Origin: JBDTSW01 sp963758845
GTDB taxonomy: Bacteria; Actinomycetota; Thermoleophilia; Solirubrobacterales; 70-9
Length of the DNA stretch: 64,000 bases
Reading direction: 5' to 3'
Assembly (NCBI GenBank): GCA_963758845.1
Contig: CAVWWX010000002.1
Coordinates: 1,178,001 to 1,242,000 of the forward strand
Shown here: one piece after another, positions 27,596-36,332 of the stretch
How positions within the stretch are numbered: position 1 is the stretch's first letter
Layout of the letters: each line of letters begins with the position of its first letter
The notes under the pieces: generated by a model
Database searches by the model: none
What the model was told of the DNA's origin: nothing
The model's input: only the letters and a program-made list of their open reading frames with translations
Position numbers and translations under genes: made by a program

Positions 27596-27604
27596 CCGGC
27601 TGCC

Positions 27605-28513
27605 CTACCCCGGCGCGCCGTTCTCCAAGCGAGCCTCTCGCTCCCGTCGCTCCTGGTCGATCGCCACCCCGTAGAGCAGCATCATGTTCGTCAGCCAGGC
27701 CCAGACCAGGAAGGTGATCACGCCCCCCAGCGCCGCGCCGTAGGTCTGGTCGTAGCTGGCCAGCGTCCGGAGGTAGATCTCGAAGCCGATCGTGGCGGTC
27801 AGCCACAGGCCCACCGCGACCACGGTCCCCCTGGTCGGCCGCGGCGGCCAGCGGCGCTCGCGCGTGGGGTCGAGCGAGTAGAGGCCGGCGACGATCGCGA
27901 CGAGGCAGAGGACGATTCCGCCCCATTTCGCCACCGGCCACAGCTCCTCGGAGAAGAGCTCGACCCCGGTCGCGTCGGCCAGGGCCTCGGCGATCCGCTT
28001 CGAGAGCACCAGCAGCACGAGGGCGAGCGCGAGCAGGATCACCCCGGCGAACGTCACCAGCACCTGGAGCGGACGGCTACGAAGCGTGCTGCGGCGGCTC
28101 CCGCCCCCGATCCCGGCGCTGGCCCGGGTAAAGGCCGAGACGTAGAGCGACGCGACGTAGAGGGTGGCGACGACGCCGATCCCAAGCGCGGTGCCCGACC
28201 GGGCCTCCGATTCGAGCGCCTTCTGCAAGCCGCCGCGCACCGTCTCCGCCGCCTCGGCCGACCCTCCGTTCTCGACGACCTCGAGGATCGCATCAGTGGT
28301 CTCGGGGTCGCTGCCGACGATCCCGATCAGGCCGACGATCAGGGTCACGCAGGGGACCAGCGACAGGATCAGGTAGTAGGTCAGCGAGGCGGCGCTGTCG
28401 ATCATCCCGGCGTCGAGCGCCCGGCGTAGCGCCCCCGCGTACGTGGTCTGAAGCACCGGATCGAGCCTGCGCTCGACGGCCTCGCGGGCGGTGGTGAACC
28501 AGGACGGCGCCAA
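27605..28513 (-). CDS. YihY/virulence factor BrkB family inner-membrane protein
   Basis: Polytopic membrane protein of 302 residues with about six helices. The family opening is IDSAASLTYYLILSLVPCVTLIVGLIGIVG. The C-terminal block is LRTLASYDQTYGAALGGVIT, then FLVWAWLTNMMLLYGVAIDQER, which matches the YxxxYG...WxxxxLxGAE region of the family. The acidic DQE replaces the more usual AE. Molecular function of YihY proteins is not established. It heads a two-gene unit with the 35-residue peptide. A second YihY paralog is encoded at 42488-43489. Confidence 0.9.
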   Translation of the reverse strand: MAPSWFTTAREAVERRLDPVLQTTYAGALRRALDAGMIDSAASLTYYLILSLVPCVTLIVGLIGIVGSDPETTDAILEVVENGGSAEAAETVRGGLQKALESEARSGTALGIGVVATLYVASLYVSAFTRASAGIGGGSRRSTLRSRPLQVLVTFAGVILLALALVLLVLSKRIAEALADATGVELFSEELWPVAKWGGIVLCLVAIVAGLYSLDPTRERRWPPRPTRGTVVAVGLWLTATIGFEIYLRTLASYDQTYGAALGGVITFLVWAWLTNMMLLYGVAIDQERREREARLENGAPG

Positions 28514-28563
28514 AGGCTTCTACCTGGCGCCGGATCGTAGTCGCCGGATGGGGCGGCGCCCGG

Positions 28564-30027
28564 CTACTTGACGACCACGCGCTCGCTCATCTGCACCGGG
28601 TGCAGCCCGCAGAAGAGGCGATAGGTGCCCGCCCTGTCGAAGCGCCGAGAGTAGGTTCGGTCGCCGTTCATGTTCGGCGAGCCGATCGCCTCGGGGCCGT
28701 TGGCCAGGGTCAGATTGTGGAGCGTGCTGGAGTCGAACTTCCAGTTGAGCTTGTCGCCCTTGTCGATCCTCACGTTCTTCTGGCGGAAGAAGTTGTCGCC
28801 GACATCGAGGGTGGCGCCCGGCCCGACCCGCTTGGTCTTGCCGGGCGGCCGGCTGATCTCGACGGCGTTGCCGTCCTCGTCCAGGCCGGTCAGTGGCACC
28901 TTGAACTTCACCGGCCCCTTCGTGCGCCCGTCCGGCCTGTCGCTGACATGGACGTCGGTGGGCGCCGGCGCGGAGCAGACGTCCGCGGGCACGCTCGCAT
29001 CAGGGGCGATGTAGATGATCATGATCCCCATCACGCGCGTATGCGGGCGCGCGTCGTCGTAGACGGAGCTCATCCGCAGCGGCTCGCCCGCCCTGATCGG
29101 GAAGCCCTGCTCGGTCTCGAACGCGGTCATGTTGATCGGGCCGGGCTCGTGGAGGATCGGCCTGACGTTGTAGAAGGGGTGGTCCTTGCGCCCCCAGGTC
29201 GGGATCGACTCGGCCAGGGTCCGGTCGCCGCACGTTGGCTGGCTCAGCTCCAGCCTCTCGGCGCCGCCGTGCACGTGCCCGGCGCCGGCCACGATCCTTC
29301 CCCCCGAGGCTCCGAGTCGCGCAGGATCGACCATGAAGTCGTTGACGTTCTCGTCGACCGAGTCCGCCGGCCCGGTGCCCGGGACGTTGTAGATCGGGTC
29401 GGCCTTGCAGTTCTCGGCGTCCATCCAGAACGGCTTCGCGCTTTGGATCGGCGTCTCGCGACCCACCCCGTCGTCGACCGTGACCTTGTACTCGATGAAC
29501 GCCGAATCGAAGGCGGCCTTGTGGTTCATGACCATGTAGTTCACGGCCCAGACGTTGGTCCTGGGCCCGAGCTGGTAGCCGTAGCCGGGCGGCATCGCCA
29601 TGCGCGCCCTCTCCTCGCCGGCGGCGAAGAAACGCTCGATGGCGGGGAAGGTCGAGACGCCGTCGAAGGCCAGGTGGGTGGGGGAACACGTCTGATCCGC
29701 CCTGCCGGTGTTCAGGAAGACGATGTGGTGCAGCATCAGGCGGTCGATCGGGACCGGCGTGCTGTCCGGGTACTGCTGGACGTTCACGCCTCCGGCATCC
29801 ACGATGTCGACGCTCATCTTCGTGATGTGACCGGTGAGCCCAGCGTGCTCGGCGAACTGGATGTCCTGCTTGACCTCATAGCCGCTGACGCTCAGCGGGA
29901 GCCGGAAGGTGTGCTCCTCCACCTCCGCCGAGGCGCCGGAGGGAAACGAGGCCACGCCGGCGCCCGCGACGAGCACGGCAAGCAGCGCTTTCCGCGCGCG
30001 ATCCCTGCGGCGAGGCTGCCTCTCCAT
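28564..30027 (-). CDS. Secreted copper protein: PHM/DBM-like type II copper monooxygenase core fused to a C-terminal cupredoxin
   Basis: Exported protein of 487 residues with an N-terminal signal (RKALLAVLVAGAGVASFPSG). Residues 40-345 look like a peptidylglycine/dopamine monooxygenase core. RLMLHHIVFLNTG has an His-His pair at 100-101, NHKAA a His at 169, GAGHVHGGAERLEL an HxH at 251/253 and HTRVMGIMIIY methionines at 333 and 336. In PHM the CuH ligands are H107, H108 and H172 and the CuM ligands H242, H244 and M314, so order and spacing agree well. Residues 375-487 form a plastocyanin-like domain with type 1 ligands H437, C473, H476 and M480 (LFCGLHPVQM). The assignment to the PHM family is my inference from spacing. 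The cupredoxin is clear. It is divergent from the lipid operon. Confidence 0.7.
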   Translation of the reverse strand: MERQPRRRDRARKALLAVLVAGAGVASFPSGASAEVEEHTFRLPLSVSGYEVKQDIQFAEHAGLTGHITKMSVDIVDAGGVNVQQYPDSTPVPIDRLMLHHIVFLNTGRADQTCSPTHLAFDGVSTFPAIERFFAAGEERARMAMPPGYGYQLGPRTNVWAVNYMVMNHKAAFDSAFIEYKVTVDDGVGRETPIQSAKPFWMDAENCKADPIYNVPGTGPADSVDENVNDFMVDPARLGASGGRIVAGAGHVHGGAERLELSQPTCGDRTLAESIPTWGRKDHPFYNVRPILHEPGPINMTAFETEQGFPIRAGEPLRMSSVYDDARPHTRVMGIMIIYIAPDASVPADVCSAPAPTDVHVSDRPDGRTKGPVKFKVPLTGLDEDGNAVEISRPPGKTKRVGPGATLDVGDNFFRQKNVRIDKGDKLNWKFDSSTLHNLTLANGPEAIGSPNMNGDRTYSRRFDRAGTYRLFCGLHPVQMSERVVVK

Positions 30028-30101
30028 GGCCGGGCAAGCATACTCAGGGCCGCTAGGGGGCAGTCAACCGTTCAACTCCGAGCTTCGTATCCACTTTCCG
30101 A

Positions 30102-31076
30102 ATGCTGTCCTCAGCCATCGATCGCATCCTCGACTTCACCGTCGCCCCCGGCTACGGGCGCCTGGGCTATCGCCTGCGCTCGCGCGGGTGGGCCGAGCGG
30201 GTCCCCAGCGGAGCGCTCCGCGCCCGCGACGTCCTGGTCACGGGCGCCAGCTCGGGGATCGGCGAGGCGGCCTGCCGCCAGCTCTGCGAGGCGGGAGCGC
30301 GCGTGCACCTGCTGGCGCGAGACCGCGAGCGCGGCGAGGCCGCGCGCGAGCGCGTCCAGGCGGCCGGGCCGGGCGAGGCGACCCTCCATCTGTGCGACGT
30401 CTCGGACCTCGACTCGGTCCGCGACTTCGCCAAGGGCTTCGCCGGGGAGGTGCCGGCCCTCGCCGGCCTGATCCACAACGCCGGGGTCCTCACCCCAAGG
30501 CGCGAGCGAACCGCCCAAGGACTCGAGCTCACCTTCGCCACCGCGGTCGCGGGGCCGTTCCTGATGACCCGGCTCCTTTCGGGGGCGCTCCGCGAGGGGG
30601 CGCCTTCACGGGTCGTCTGGGTCAGCTCCGGCGGGATGTTCACCGCCGGCCTCGAGCCGGACGACCCCCAGCTCGACAACCGCGAGTTCGACGGCCCGCG
30701 CTTCTACGCCCACGCGAAGCGGGCCCAGGTGATCCTGGCCGAGCTCTTCGCCGAGCGCGAGGGAGACAGCGGTATCGCGTTCGCCTCGATGCACCCGGGG
30801 TGGGCCGACACGCCCGGGTTGACCGCCTCGCTCCCGAGGTTCCACAAGATCATGGGCCCCATCCTGCGCGGCGCCGACGAGGGGGCCGACACCGCGGTCT
30901 GGCTGCTGGCGGCCCCCGAGGCAAGCGCGCGGTCCGGCGCTCTGTGGCATGACCGCCGCCCACGCTCGCCCCACCGCGTTCCGGGCACGCGCGAGTCCGC
31001 GGCCGACCGCGAGCGCCTCTGGGCCGAGCTCGACCGGCTGACCGGCGACTTCTCGAGCCCCGAGGGAGCCGGCTGA
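30102..31076 (+). CDS. Short-chain dehydrogenase/reductase (DHRS12-like)
   Basis: NAD(P)-dependent oxidoreductase of 324 residues. The cofactor motif is VLVTGASSGIGEAACRQL near residue 44. LIHNAGVLTPRR is the NAG motif, RVVWVSSGGMF carries the catalytic Ser region, and FYAHAKRAQVI provides the YxxxK pair. The C-terminal MHPGWADTPGLTASLPRFHK is typical of the DHRS12 group. First gene of a five-gene operon: it ends 1 bp before the next ATG. The substrate is unknown, but the neighbours point to lipid modification. Confidence 0.9.
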   Translation: MLSSAIDRILDFTVAPGYGRLGYRLRSRGWAERVPSGALRARDVLVTGASSGIGEAACRQLCEAGARVHLLARDRERGEAARERVQAAGPGEATLHLCDVSDLDSVRDFAKGFAGEVPALAGLIHNAGVLTPRRERTAQGLELTFATAVAGPFLMTRLLSGALREGAPSRVVWVSSGGMFTAGLEPDDPQLDNREFDGPRFYAHAKRAQVILAELFAEREGDSGIAFASMHPGWADTPGLTASLPRFHKIMGPILRGADEGADTAVWLLAAPEASARSGALWHDRRPRSPHRVPGTRESAADRERLWAELDRLTGDFSSPEGAG

Positions 31077-31077
31077 G

Positions 31078-31527
31078 ATGCCGCGGTTCGTCGACACGGT
31101 CAAGAGCCCCGCCCCGCGCGAGGTCGTCTTCGACTACCTGTCCAACTTCGCGTCGGTCGCCGAGTGGGACCCCAGCGTCACCGAGGCCGTCGCGCTCGAC
31201 ACCGGCCCCCGCGCCGGCGCTCGCTACCGAGTGGTCGTGAAGGCGCTCGGCCGCGAGACGCCATACGTCTACGACACGGTCGAGTTCGAGCGGCCGGGCC
31301 TGGTCGTCGTGCGTGCTGAGACCTCCACGGTCGTCTCCCTCGACACGATCACCTTCACCGAGACCGCGACCGGGACGGACGTCACCTACGACGCCCAGCT
31401 CGACCTGAAGGGCATCGCCCGGCTGTTCGAGCTGCCGATGGGCTTCGGGTTCAAGCGCCTGGCCGCGAACGCGAAGGCCGGGCTCGAGCGCGAGCTCTCG
31501 AAGCTCGGGCCGAAGGGGGCGGCATGA
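31078..31527 (+). CDS. SRPBCC family protein
   Basis: A 149-residue helix-grip protein opening PRFVDTVKSPAPREVVFDYL, then SNFASVAEWDPSVTEAVALD, the standard START/SRPBCC start. Beta strands follow (YVYDTVEFERPGLVVVRAET), and a C-terminal helix ends ANAKAGLERELSKLGPKG. It probably binds a lipid or other hydrophobic ligand for the enzymes encoded around it. Its stop overlaps the flavoprotein ATG by 4 bp (ATGA), which argues for coupled translation. Confidence 0.87.
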   Translation: MPRFVDTVKSPAPREVVFDYLSNFASVAEWDPSVTEAVALDTGPRAGARYRVVVKALGRETPYVYDTVEFERPGLVVVRAETSTVVSLDTITFTETATGTDVTYDAQLDLKGIARLFELPMGFGFKRLAANAKAGLERELSKLGPKGAA

Positions 31528-32807
31528 GGACGGCGGTCATCGGGGCGGGGGTGTCCGGCCTGGTCGCGGCCCACGAGCTGCACCGGGCGGGACACGAGAT
31601 CGCGGTGTTCGAGGCCGGCCACGTGCCCGGCGGCCACTCGAACACAATCGAGGTCGAGACGCCCGGCGGCGCCTGGTCGGTCGACACCGGGTTCATCGTC
31701 TTCAACGACCGCAACTACCCGAACTTCCGGGCCCTCCTGGGCGACCTCGGCGTCCAGACCCAGCCGTCGACGATGAGCTTCTCCGTGTCGGACGGGCGAG
31801 GCGGCTTCGAGTGGGCCGCGACGCCGATCGGCCTGTTCGCGAACCTCGGCCACATCATCGACCCGTCGTTTCACCGGATGCTCTTCGACCTTCGCCGGTT
31901 CTTCCGCGAGGCGCGTGAGTTGATCGGAACGAACGGCGACGGGCCGTCGCTGCGGGAGTTCTGCGAGACGCGGGGCTACTCGGAGTACTTCGTCGAGCGC
32001 CTGATCGTGCCTCAGGTGTCGGCCGTCTGGTCGGCCGACCCGGAGCAGCTGTGGACCTTTCCCGCCAGCTTCATCGCCGAGTTCTTCGCCAACCACGGCT
32101 CGCTCCAGCTGCTCGGCCGCCCGCGCTGGCACACGGTCACGGGCGGCTCGCGACGCTATGTGGACGCGATCACGGCGCCCTTCGCGGAGCGCATCCGCAC
32201 CGGGGCGCCCGTGGGCTCGGTCCGCCGCGACGACGCCGGGGTGGAGATCGGGTGGGCCGGCGGAACCGAGCGGTTCGACAACGTCGTCTTCGCCTGTCAC
32301 TCCGACCAGGCGCTGGGGATGCTGGACGATCCGACCGGCGCCGAGCGCGAGGTCCTGGGCGCTATCGCCTACCAGGAGAACGAGACCGTGCTGCACACGG
32401 ACAGGTCGCTGATGCCGCGCCGCCGCGCGGCGTGGGCCAGCTGGAACTATCACCTCAGCGATGAGTCCACCGGGCGCACCACCGTGACCTACCACATGAA
32501 CCGCCTCCAGTCCCTTGACGCCGACCGCGAGTTCCTGGTCACGCTGAACCGCAGCGCCGACATCGATCCCACCCAGGTGATCCGCCGGTTCGCGTACTCC
32601 CACCCGGTCTATACGCGGGAGGCCGTCGCCGCTCAGCGGCGATGGGAGGAGGTGAGCCGGGGCCGCACCCACTACTGCGGCGCCTACTGGCGCTGGGGCT
32701 TTCACGAGGACGGCGTCTGGAGCGCGCTGCGCGCGTGCGAGGCGCTGGGCGCGCTGGAGCGCGGGCGCGAGTTCGCCGCCCGCGCCGAGCTGGAGCTGGC
32801 GGCGTGA
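31524..32807 (+). CDS. FAD-dependent oxidoreductase, COG2907 (amine oxidase-like)
   Basis: Flavoprotein of 427 residues. RTAVIGAGVSGLVAAHELHR is the FAD motif right at the N-terminus. GGHSNTIEVETPGGAWSVDTGFIVFNDRNYPNF is the hallmark of the COG2907 family, which is usually encoded beside DUF1365 and Cfa-type genes. The C-terminal part contains YCGAYWRWGFHEDGVWSALR, the FAD-binding closing motif. In proteobacteria, members of this neighbourhood are linked to modified (methylated, furan) fatty acids and to singlet-oxygen response. Here a fatty-acid desaturase- or oxidase-like role on phospholipid chains is inferred. Stop overlaps the next GTG by 4 bp. Confidence 0.88.
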   Translation: MRTAVIGAGVSGLVAAHELHRAGHEIAVFEAGHVPGGHSNTIEVETPGGAWSVDTGFIVFNDRNYPNFRALLGDLGVQTQPSTMSFSVSDGRGGFEWAATPIGLFANLGHIIDPSFHRMLFDLRRFFREARELIGTNGDGPSLREFCETRGYSEYFVERLIVPQVSAVWSADPEQLWTFPASFIAEFFANHGSLQLLGRPRWHTVTGGSRRYVDAITAPFAERIRTGAPVGSVRRDDAGVEIGWAGGTERFDNVVFACHSDQALGMLDDPTGAEREVLGAIAYQENETVLHTDRSLMPRRRAAWASWNYHLSDESTGRTTVTYHMNRLQSLDADREFLVTLNRSADIDPTQVIRRFAYSHPVYTREAVAAQRRWEEVSRGRTHYCGAYWRWGFHEDGVWSALRACEALGALERGREFAARAELELAA

Positions 32808-33547
32808 GCGGGTCGGCCCTGTACGAGGGCTGGGTCAGCCACCGGCGCCGGAACCCGGTCGAGCACGCGTTCCGCTACCGCGTGCTGATGTGCCTGCTCG
32901 ACCTCGACGAGCTCCCCGGAGCCCTCGACCGCCACCCGCTGTGGTCCGCGCGCCGGCCGGCGCCCGTCCGCTTTCGGCGCTCGGACCACCTCGGCGATCC
33001 GGCCGTGCCTCTGTCCGAGGCGGCCCGGGACCTGGTGGCCGAGCGAACCGGGGCGCGCCCGGCCGGGCCGGTGCGCCTGCTCACAACGCCCCGCTTCCTC
33101 GGCGTCGGCTTCAACCCGGTGAGCTTCTACTACCTCTACGGCGCCGACAGCGATAGGGTCGAGGCCGTGATCGCGGAGGTCACGAACACCCCGTGGGGCC
33201 AGCGCCACTCCTACGTGCTCGACGGGCGCGAGGGCGACGCCCTGGAGGGCACGTTCACCAAGCGCCTGCACGTGTCGCCGTTCATGCCGATGGAGCAGAC
33301 GTACCGCTGGCGGCTGACCCAGCCGGGCGACGATCTGGGCGTCTCGATCGTCAGCACCGAGGGCGATGAGATCGTGTTCGAGGCCGGCCTTGGGCTGCGC
33401 CGGCGCGAGCTGAGCCGCCGCCAGATGTCGCGCGCGATGCTGGCCTACCCGCCGGCGGCGGTGGCCACGCTGTCTCGCATCTACTGGAACGCCCTGAAGC
33501 TGAAGCTGAAGGGCGCTCCCTACCACGCACGCCCGGCGGCCGGCTGA
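32804..33547 (+). CDS. DUF1365 (COG3496) family protein
   Basis: A 247-residue protein of a family with no settled biochemistry. The family hallmarks are YEGWVSHRRRNPVEHAFRYR near the start, and VRLLTTPRFLGVGFNPVSFYYLY and TNTPWGQRHSYVL further on. The block FTKRLHVSPFMPMEQTYRWR is very conserved in DUF1365. The GTG start at 32804 overlaps the flavoprotein stop (GTGA). The stop overlaps the next ATG by one base (TGATG). Co-occurrence with the flavoprotein and the methyltransferase implies a shared lipid product. Confidence 0.9.
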   Translation: MSGSALYEGWVSHRRRNPVEHAFRYRVLMCLLDLDELPGALDRHPLWSARRPAPVRFRRSDHLGDPAVPLSEAARDLVAERTGARPAGPVRLLTTPRFLGVGFNPVSFYYLYGADSDRVEAVIAEVTNTPWGQRHSYVLDGREGDALEGTFTKRLHVSPFMPMEQTYRWRLTQPGDDLGVSIVSTEGDEIVFEAGLGLRRRELSRRQMSRAMLAYPPAAVATLSRIYWNALKLKLKGAPYHARPAAG

Positions 33548-34842
33548 TGGCCGTCAGGGGGGCGCGCCGGGTCTCGCGGCCCGGCGGACGACAGCTTTCC
33601 CGATCGCCCGCCCGGGCGGCCGCGTCTCCCGGCCCCGTCGAGCGCCTCGAGCGCCGCGCGGTGCACCGCGTCCTCGGCGGGATGAAGACCGGCACGATCG
33701 AGCTGGTCGAGGCCTGGTCGGGCGAGGGGTTCCGGCTTGGATCGGGGGGCCCCCGGATCCGCGTCGAGGTTCGCTCGCCGCGGTTCTACTCCGAGCTGGC
33801 CCGCCGTCGCAGCATCGGCATGGGACGGTCCTACGCGGAGGGCCTGTGGGAGACCGACGACATCGTCGGCCTGTGCCGGCTCGCCGCCCGAGAGATCCGC
33901 CGCGCCGACCCCGTGCGGCGGAGCCTGGCCCCGCTGGCCAAGCCGCTCTCGGGCCTGCGCAACCTGCCGGTACTGAACACCCGCGGCGGGGCGCGTCGCA
34001 ACATCGCTGCCCACTACGACCTGGGGAACGACCTGTTCGAGCTGTTCCTGGACAGGGACTCGATGATGTACTCCTCGGCTGTCTTCAGCGACGAATCGAT
34101 GACGCTCGAGGAGGCCCAGGAGGCGCGCCTCGAGCGCGTCTGCCGGCGGCTGGAGCTGGTCGGCGACGACCACCTGCTCGAGATCGGCACCGGCTGGGGC
34201 GGCATGGCGATCCACGCCGCCTCACGCTACGGCTGCCGCGTCACGACGACGACGATCTCGCGCGAGCAGCGCGAGTACGCTCAGGCGCGCGTGGCGGCGG
34301 CCGGGCTCGAAGACCGGGTCACGGTGCTGGGCAGCGACTACCGCGACCTCACCGGGACCTACGACAAGCTCGTCTCGCTGGAGATGATCGAGGCGGTCGG
34401 CTGGCAGTACTTCGACGAGTACTTCCGGCGCTGCTCTCAGCTGCTCGCGCCGCACGGGCTCTTCTTCCTCCAGGCGATCGTCATCGAGGACGGGGCCTAC
34501 GAGGCAGAGAAGCGAGCTCGGAGCTTCGCCAGCGATCTGATCTTCCCGGGCGGCTGCCTGCCCTCGCTGGAGGTGATCCAGCGCCACATCGCCCGCGACA
34601 CCGACATGCGAACGACCTGGCTCGACGACATCAGCCCCAGCTACGTCCTGACCCTGCGGCACTGGCGCGAGCGCTTCAAGGCCGCGGCACAGGACCTGGA
34701 GGAGCGGGGCTACGACCAGCGGTTCCGGCGGCTGTGGGAGCTATGGCTGGCGCTGTCCGAGGCCGGCTTCCGCGAGGCCCGCATCGCGGACGTCCAGCTC
34801 GTGGCCGCAAAACCCGGCTGGGCCGGGCGGCTGGTGCGGTAG
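33547..34842 (+). CDS. Cyclopropane-fatty-acyl-phospholipid synthase family SAM-dependent methyltransferase
   Basis: Protein of 431 residues that transfers a one-carbon unit from S-adenosylmethionine to an unsaturated acyl chain of a phospholipid. An N-terminal Cfa-type domain with RRSIGMGRSYAEGLWETDDI leads into the conserved AAHYDLGNDLFELFLDRDSM near residue 154. The SAM motif LLEIGTGWGGMAIHAASRYG is near 210. EMIEAVGWQYFDEYF is the family's catalytic-region block, and FPGGCLPSLEVIQ follows. The product could be a cyclopropane, or a 10-methyl(ene) or furan precursor given the flavoprotein in the operon. Last gene of the operon, followed by hairpins. Confidence 0.92.
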   Translation: MAVRGARRVSRPGGRQLSRSPARAAASPGPVERLERRAVHRVLGGMKTGTIELVEAWSGEGFRLGSGGPRIRVEVRSPRFYSELARRRSIGMGRSYAEGLWETDDIVGLCRLAAREIRRADPVRRSLAPLAKPLSGLRNLPVLNTRGGARRNIAAHYDLGNDLFELFLDRDSMMYSSAVFSDESMTLEEAQEARLERVCRRLELVGDDHLLEIGTGWGGMAIHAASRYGCRVTTTTISREQREYAQARVAAAGLEDRVTVLGSDYRDLTGTYDKLVSLEMIEAVGWQYFDEYFRRCSQLLAPHGLFFLQAIVIEDGAYEAEKRARSFASDLIFPGGCLPSLEVIQRHIARDTDMRTTWLDDISPSYVLTLRHWRERFKAAAQDLEERGYDQRFRRLWELWLALSEAGFREARIADVQLVAAKPGWAGRLVR

Positions 34843-34932
34843 GGCCCAGGGCCGGCCCCAGGCCTCGGGGGCGTGGTCGGTCGTCCGTCGACCGGGTTGG
34901 GCTGGGTAGGAGGCTGATTCGCCGGGTGTGAT

Positions 34933-34961
34933 GGATCGTGTTCGGAATCCGGACACGATCC
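34933..34961. terminator. Hairpin after the lipid operon
   Basis: GGATCGTGT at 34933-34941 pairs perfectly with ACACGATCC at 34953-34961. One G-T and three more pairs extend the stem to a 3-base loop. A second imperfect hairpin occupies about 34971-35000, next to the stop of the convergent CoA-transferase. Together they fill the 164-bp gap between the convergent genes. No T-tract is present. Confidence 0.55.
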
Positions 34962-35006
34962 GACGCACTTGGCGGTCCGGCCGTAGGCCGACCGTCCGCC
35001 GGCGCC

Positions 35007-36323
35007 CTACGACGCCGCCCGTGGCGCCCTGCCGCCCGAGGCGCGCTCGGCGGCTTCGAGCAGGCCGTCGCGGAAGTCCGCGTGGGCGATCGCGGCGAGG
35101 GCCTCGCCGCGCTGGCGGATCGTCTTGCCCTGAAGCTGGGCGGCCCCGTACTCGGTGACGACGACGTCCACCTGGTGACGGGGAGTCGTGATGACCGCGC
35201 CGGCCTCGAACCACGGGACGATGCGCGAACGCACCTCCTCGCCGATCGTCACCGTCGAGGGAAGACACAGAAGCGAGCGATCCTCGAGCTCCAGGGCCGG
35301 GCCCGATACGAAGTCCTCGTGCCCGCCGATGCCCGAGAACTGGTTGCCGCCGATGGTGTCGGCGATTACCTGGCCGTGGATGTCGAGGGACATGGCGCCG
35401 TTGATCGTCGTCATCAGCCGGTTGCGCGCGATCACGTCCGGCGAGTTGATCACCTCGACCGGGAGGAACGCGACGTCCTGGTTGCCACGCAGCCAGTCGT
35501 AGAGCTCCTCGGTCCCGGCGGCGAACGTCGCCACCGAGACGCCGTCGTACAGCCCCTTGCGGTTGCTGACCTTGCCGCTCTCGTGCAGCTGCATCAGCCC
35601 GGTGGTGAACATCTCGGAGTGGATGCCGAAGTCGCCGCGATCGCCGTCTGCGAGCAGGCCGACCAGAGTGGAGGGGACCGAGCCGATCCCCGTCTGCAGG
35701 GTGGCGCCCTCACCGATGAAGGCGGCGGCGTGCGACGCGATCGCCCGGTCGACGTCGGTCGGCGGCGGATCGACCAGCGGGAACGGGGCGGCGTCGCTTT
35801 CCAGCAGGACATCGATCTCGTCGACGTGGATGGCGTGGGGGTGTTCGGGCGGGAGGCCGAACGTGGCGGGGAAGCGCTCCGAGACCTCCACCACCAGCAG
35901 CCGGCCAGGATCACGGCCCGCGCGCTGGAGCTCGCCCAGCGTGCCCCCGGCATGGAGCGAGAGGCTGCACCACCCGTCGCCGGACGGCGGGGCCGCGACC
36001 GTCGCCATCACCCGCGGGCGTTGCTCTTCGAGCAGCGGGGCGAAGCGGCGGAAGTCGGCGGGCGCGAAGCTGATGTTCGCCCCGGCGTCGCGCAGCATCC
36101 GCTCGATCGGGCCGAAGAAGCCAGACAGGTAATGGACGTTCGGGTGGTTGAAGAGCTCGGTGCCGACCAGCAACAGGGCGCCGTAGACCCGAAGCTCCTC
36201 CCAGTCGTCGCGCTCGCCCAGCGCCGCCAGGAACCCCGCCGGCTGGCCGGTGCCGAGCGGAATCCCAAGGGTGTCGGTCGGCTCGACACGCGCGGCCGCC
36301 TCGGCGGGAGCCAGAGCCATCAT
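35007..36323 (-). CDS. Acetyl-CoA hydrolase/CoA-transferase family protein (4-hydroxybutyrate CoA-transferase-like)
   Basis: Enzyme of 438 residues that exchanges or hydrolyses CoA thioesters. GEGATLQTGIGSVPSTLVGL is the family's CoA-binding block. FGIHSEMFTTGLMQLHESGK carries the probable catalytic Glu. INSPDVIARNRLMTTINGAM, GQVIADTIGGNQFSGIGGHE and the C-terminal VVVTEYGAAQLQGKTIRQRG are classic for the AcH/4-HB CoA-transferase group. The preferred acyl group cannot be predicted. Stands alone: convergent with the lipid operon, and the same strand as, but 9 bp beyond, the transglutaminase gene. Confidence 0.92.
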   Translation of the reverse strand: MMALAPAEAAARVEPTDTLGIPLGTGQPAGFLAALGERDDWEELRVYGALLLVGTELFNHPNVHYLSGFFGPIERMLRDAGANISFAPADFRRFAPLLEEQRPRVMATVAAPPSGDGWCSLSLHAGGTLGELQRAGRDPGRLLVVEVSERFPATFGLPPEHPHAIHVDEIDVLLESDAAPFPLVDPPPTDVDRAIASHAAAFIGEGATLQTGIGSVPSTLVGLLADGDRGDFGIHSEMFTTGLMQLHESGKVSNRKGLYDGVSVATFAAGTEELYDWLRGNQDVAFLPVEVINSPDVIARNRLMTTINGAMSLDIHGQVIADTIGGNQFSGIGGHEDFVSGPALELEDRSLLCLPSTVTIGEEVRSRIVPWFEAGAVITTPRHQVDVVVTEYGAAQLQGKTIRQRGEALAAIAHADFRDGLLEAAERASGGRAPRAAS

Positions 36324-36332
36324 GCGCGGACC

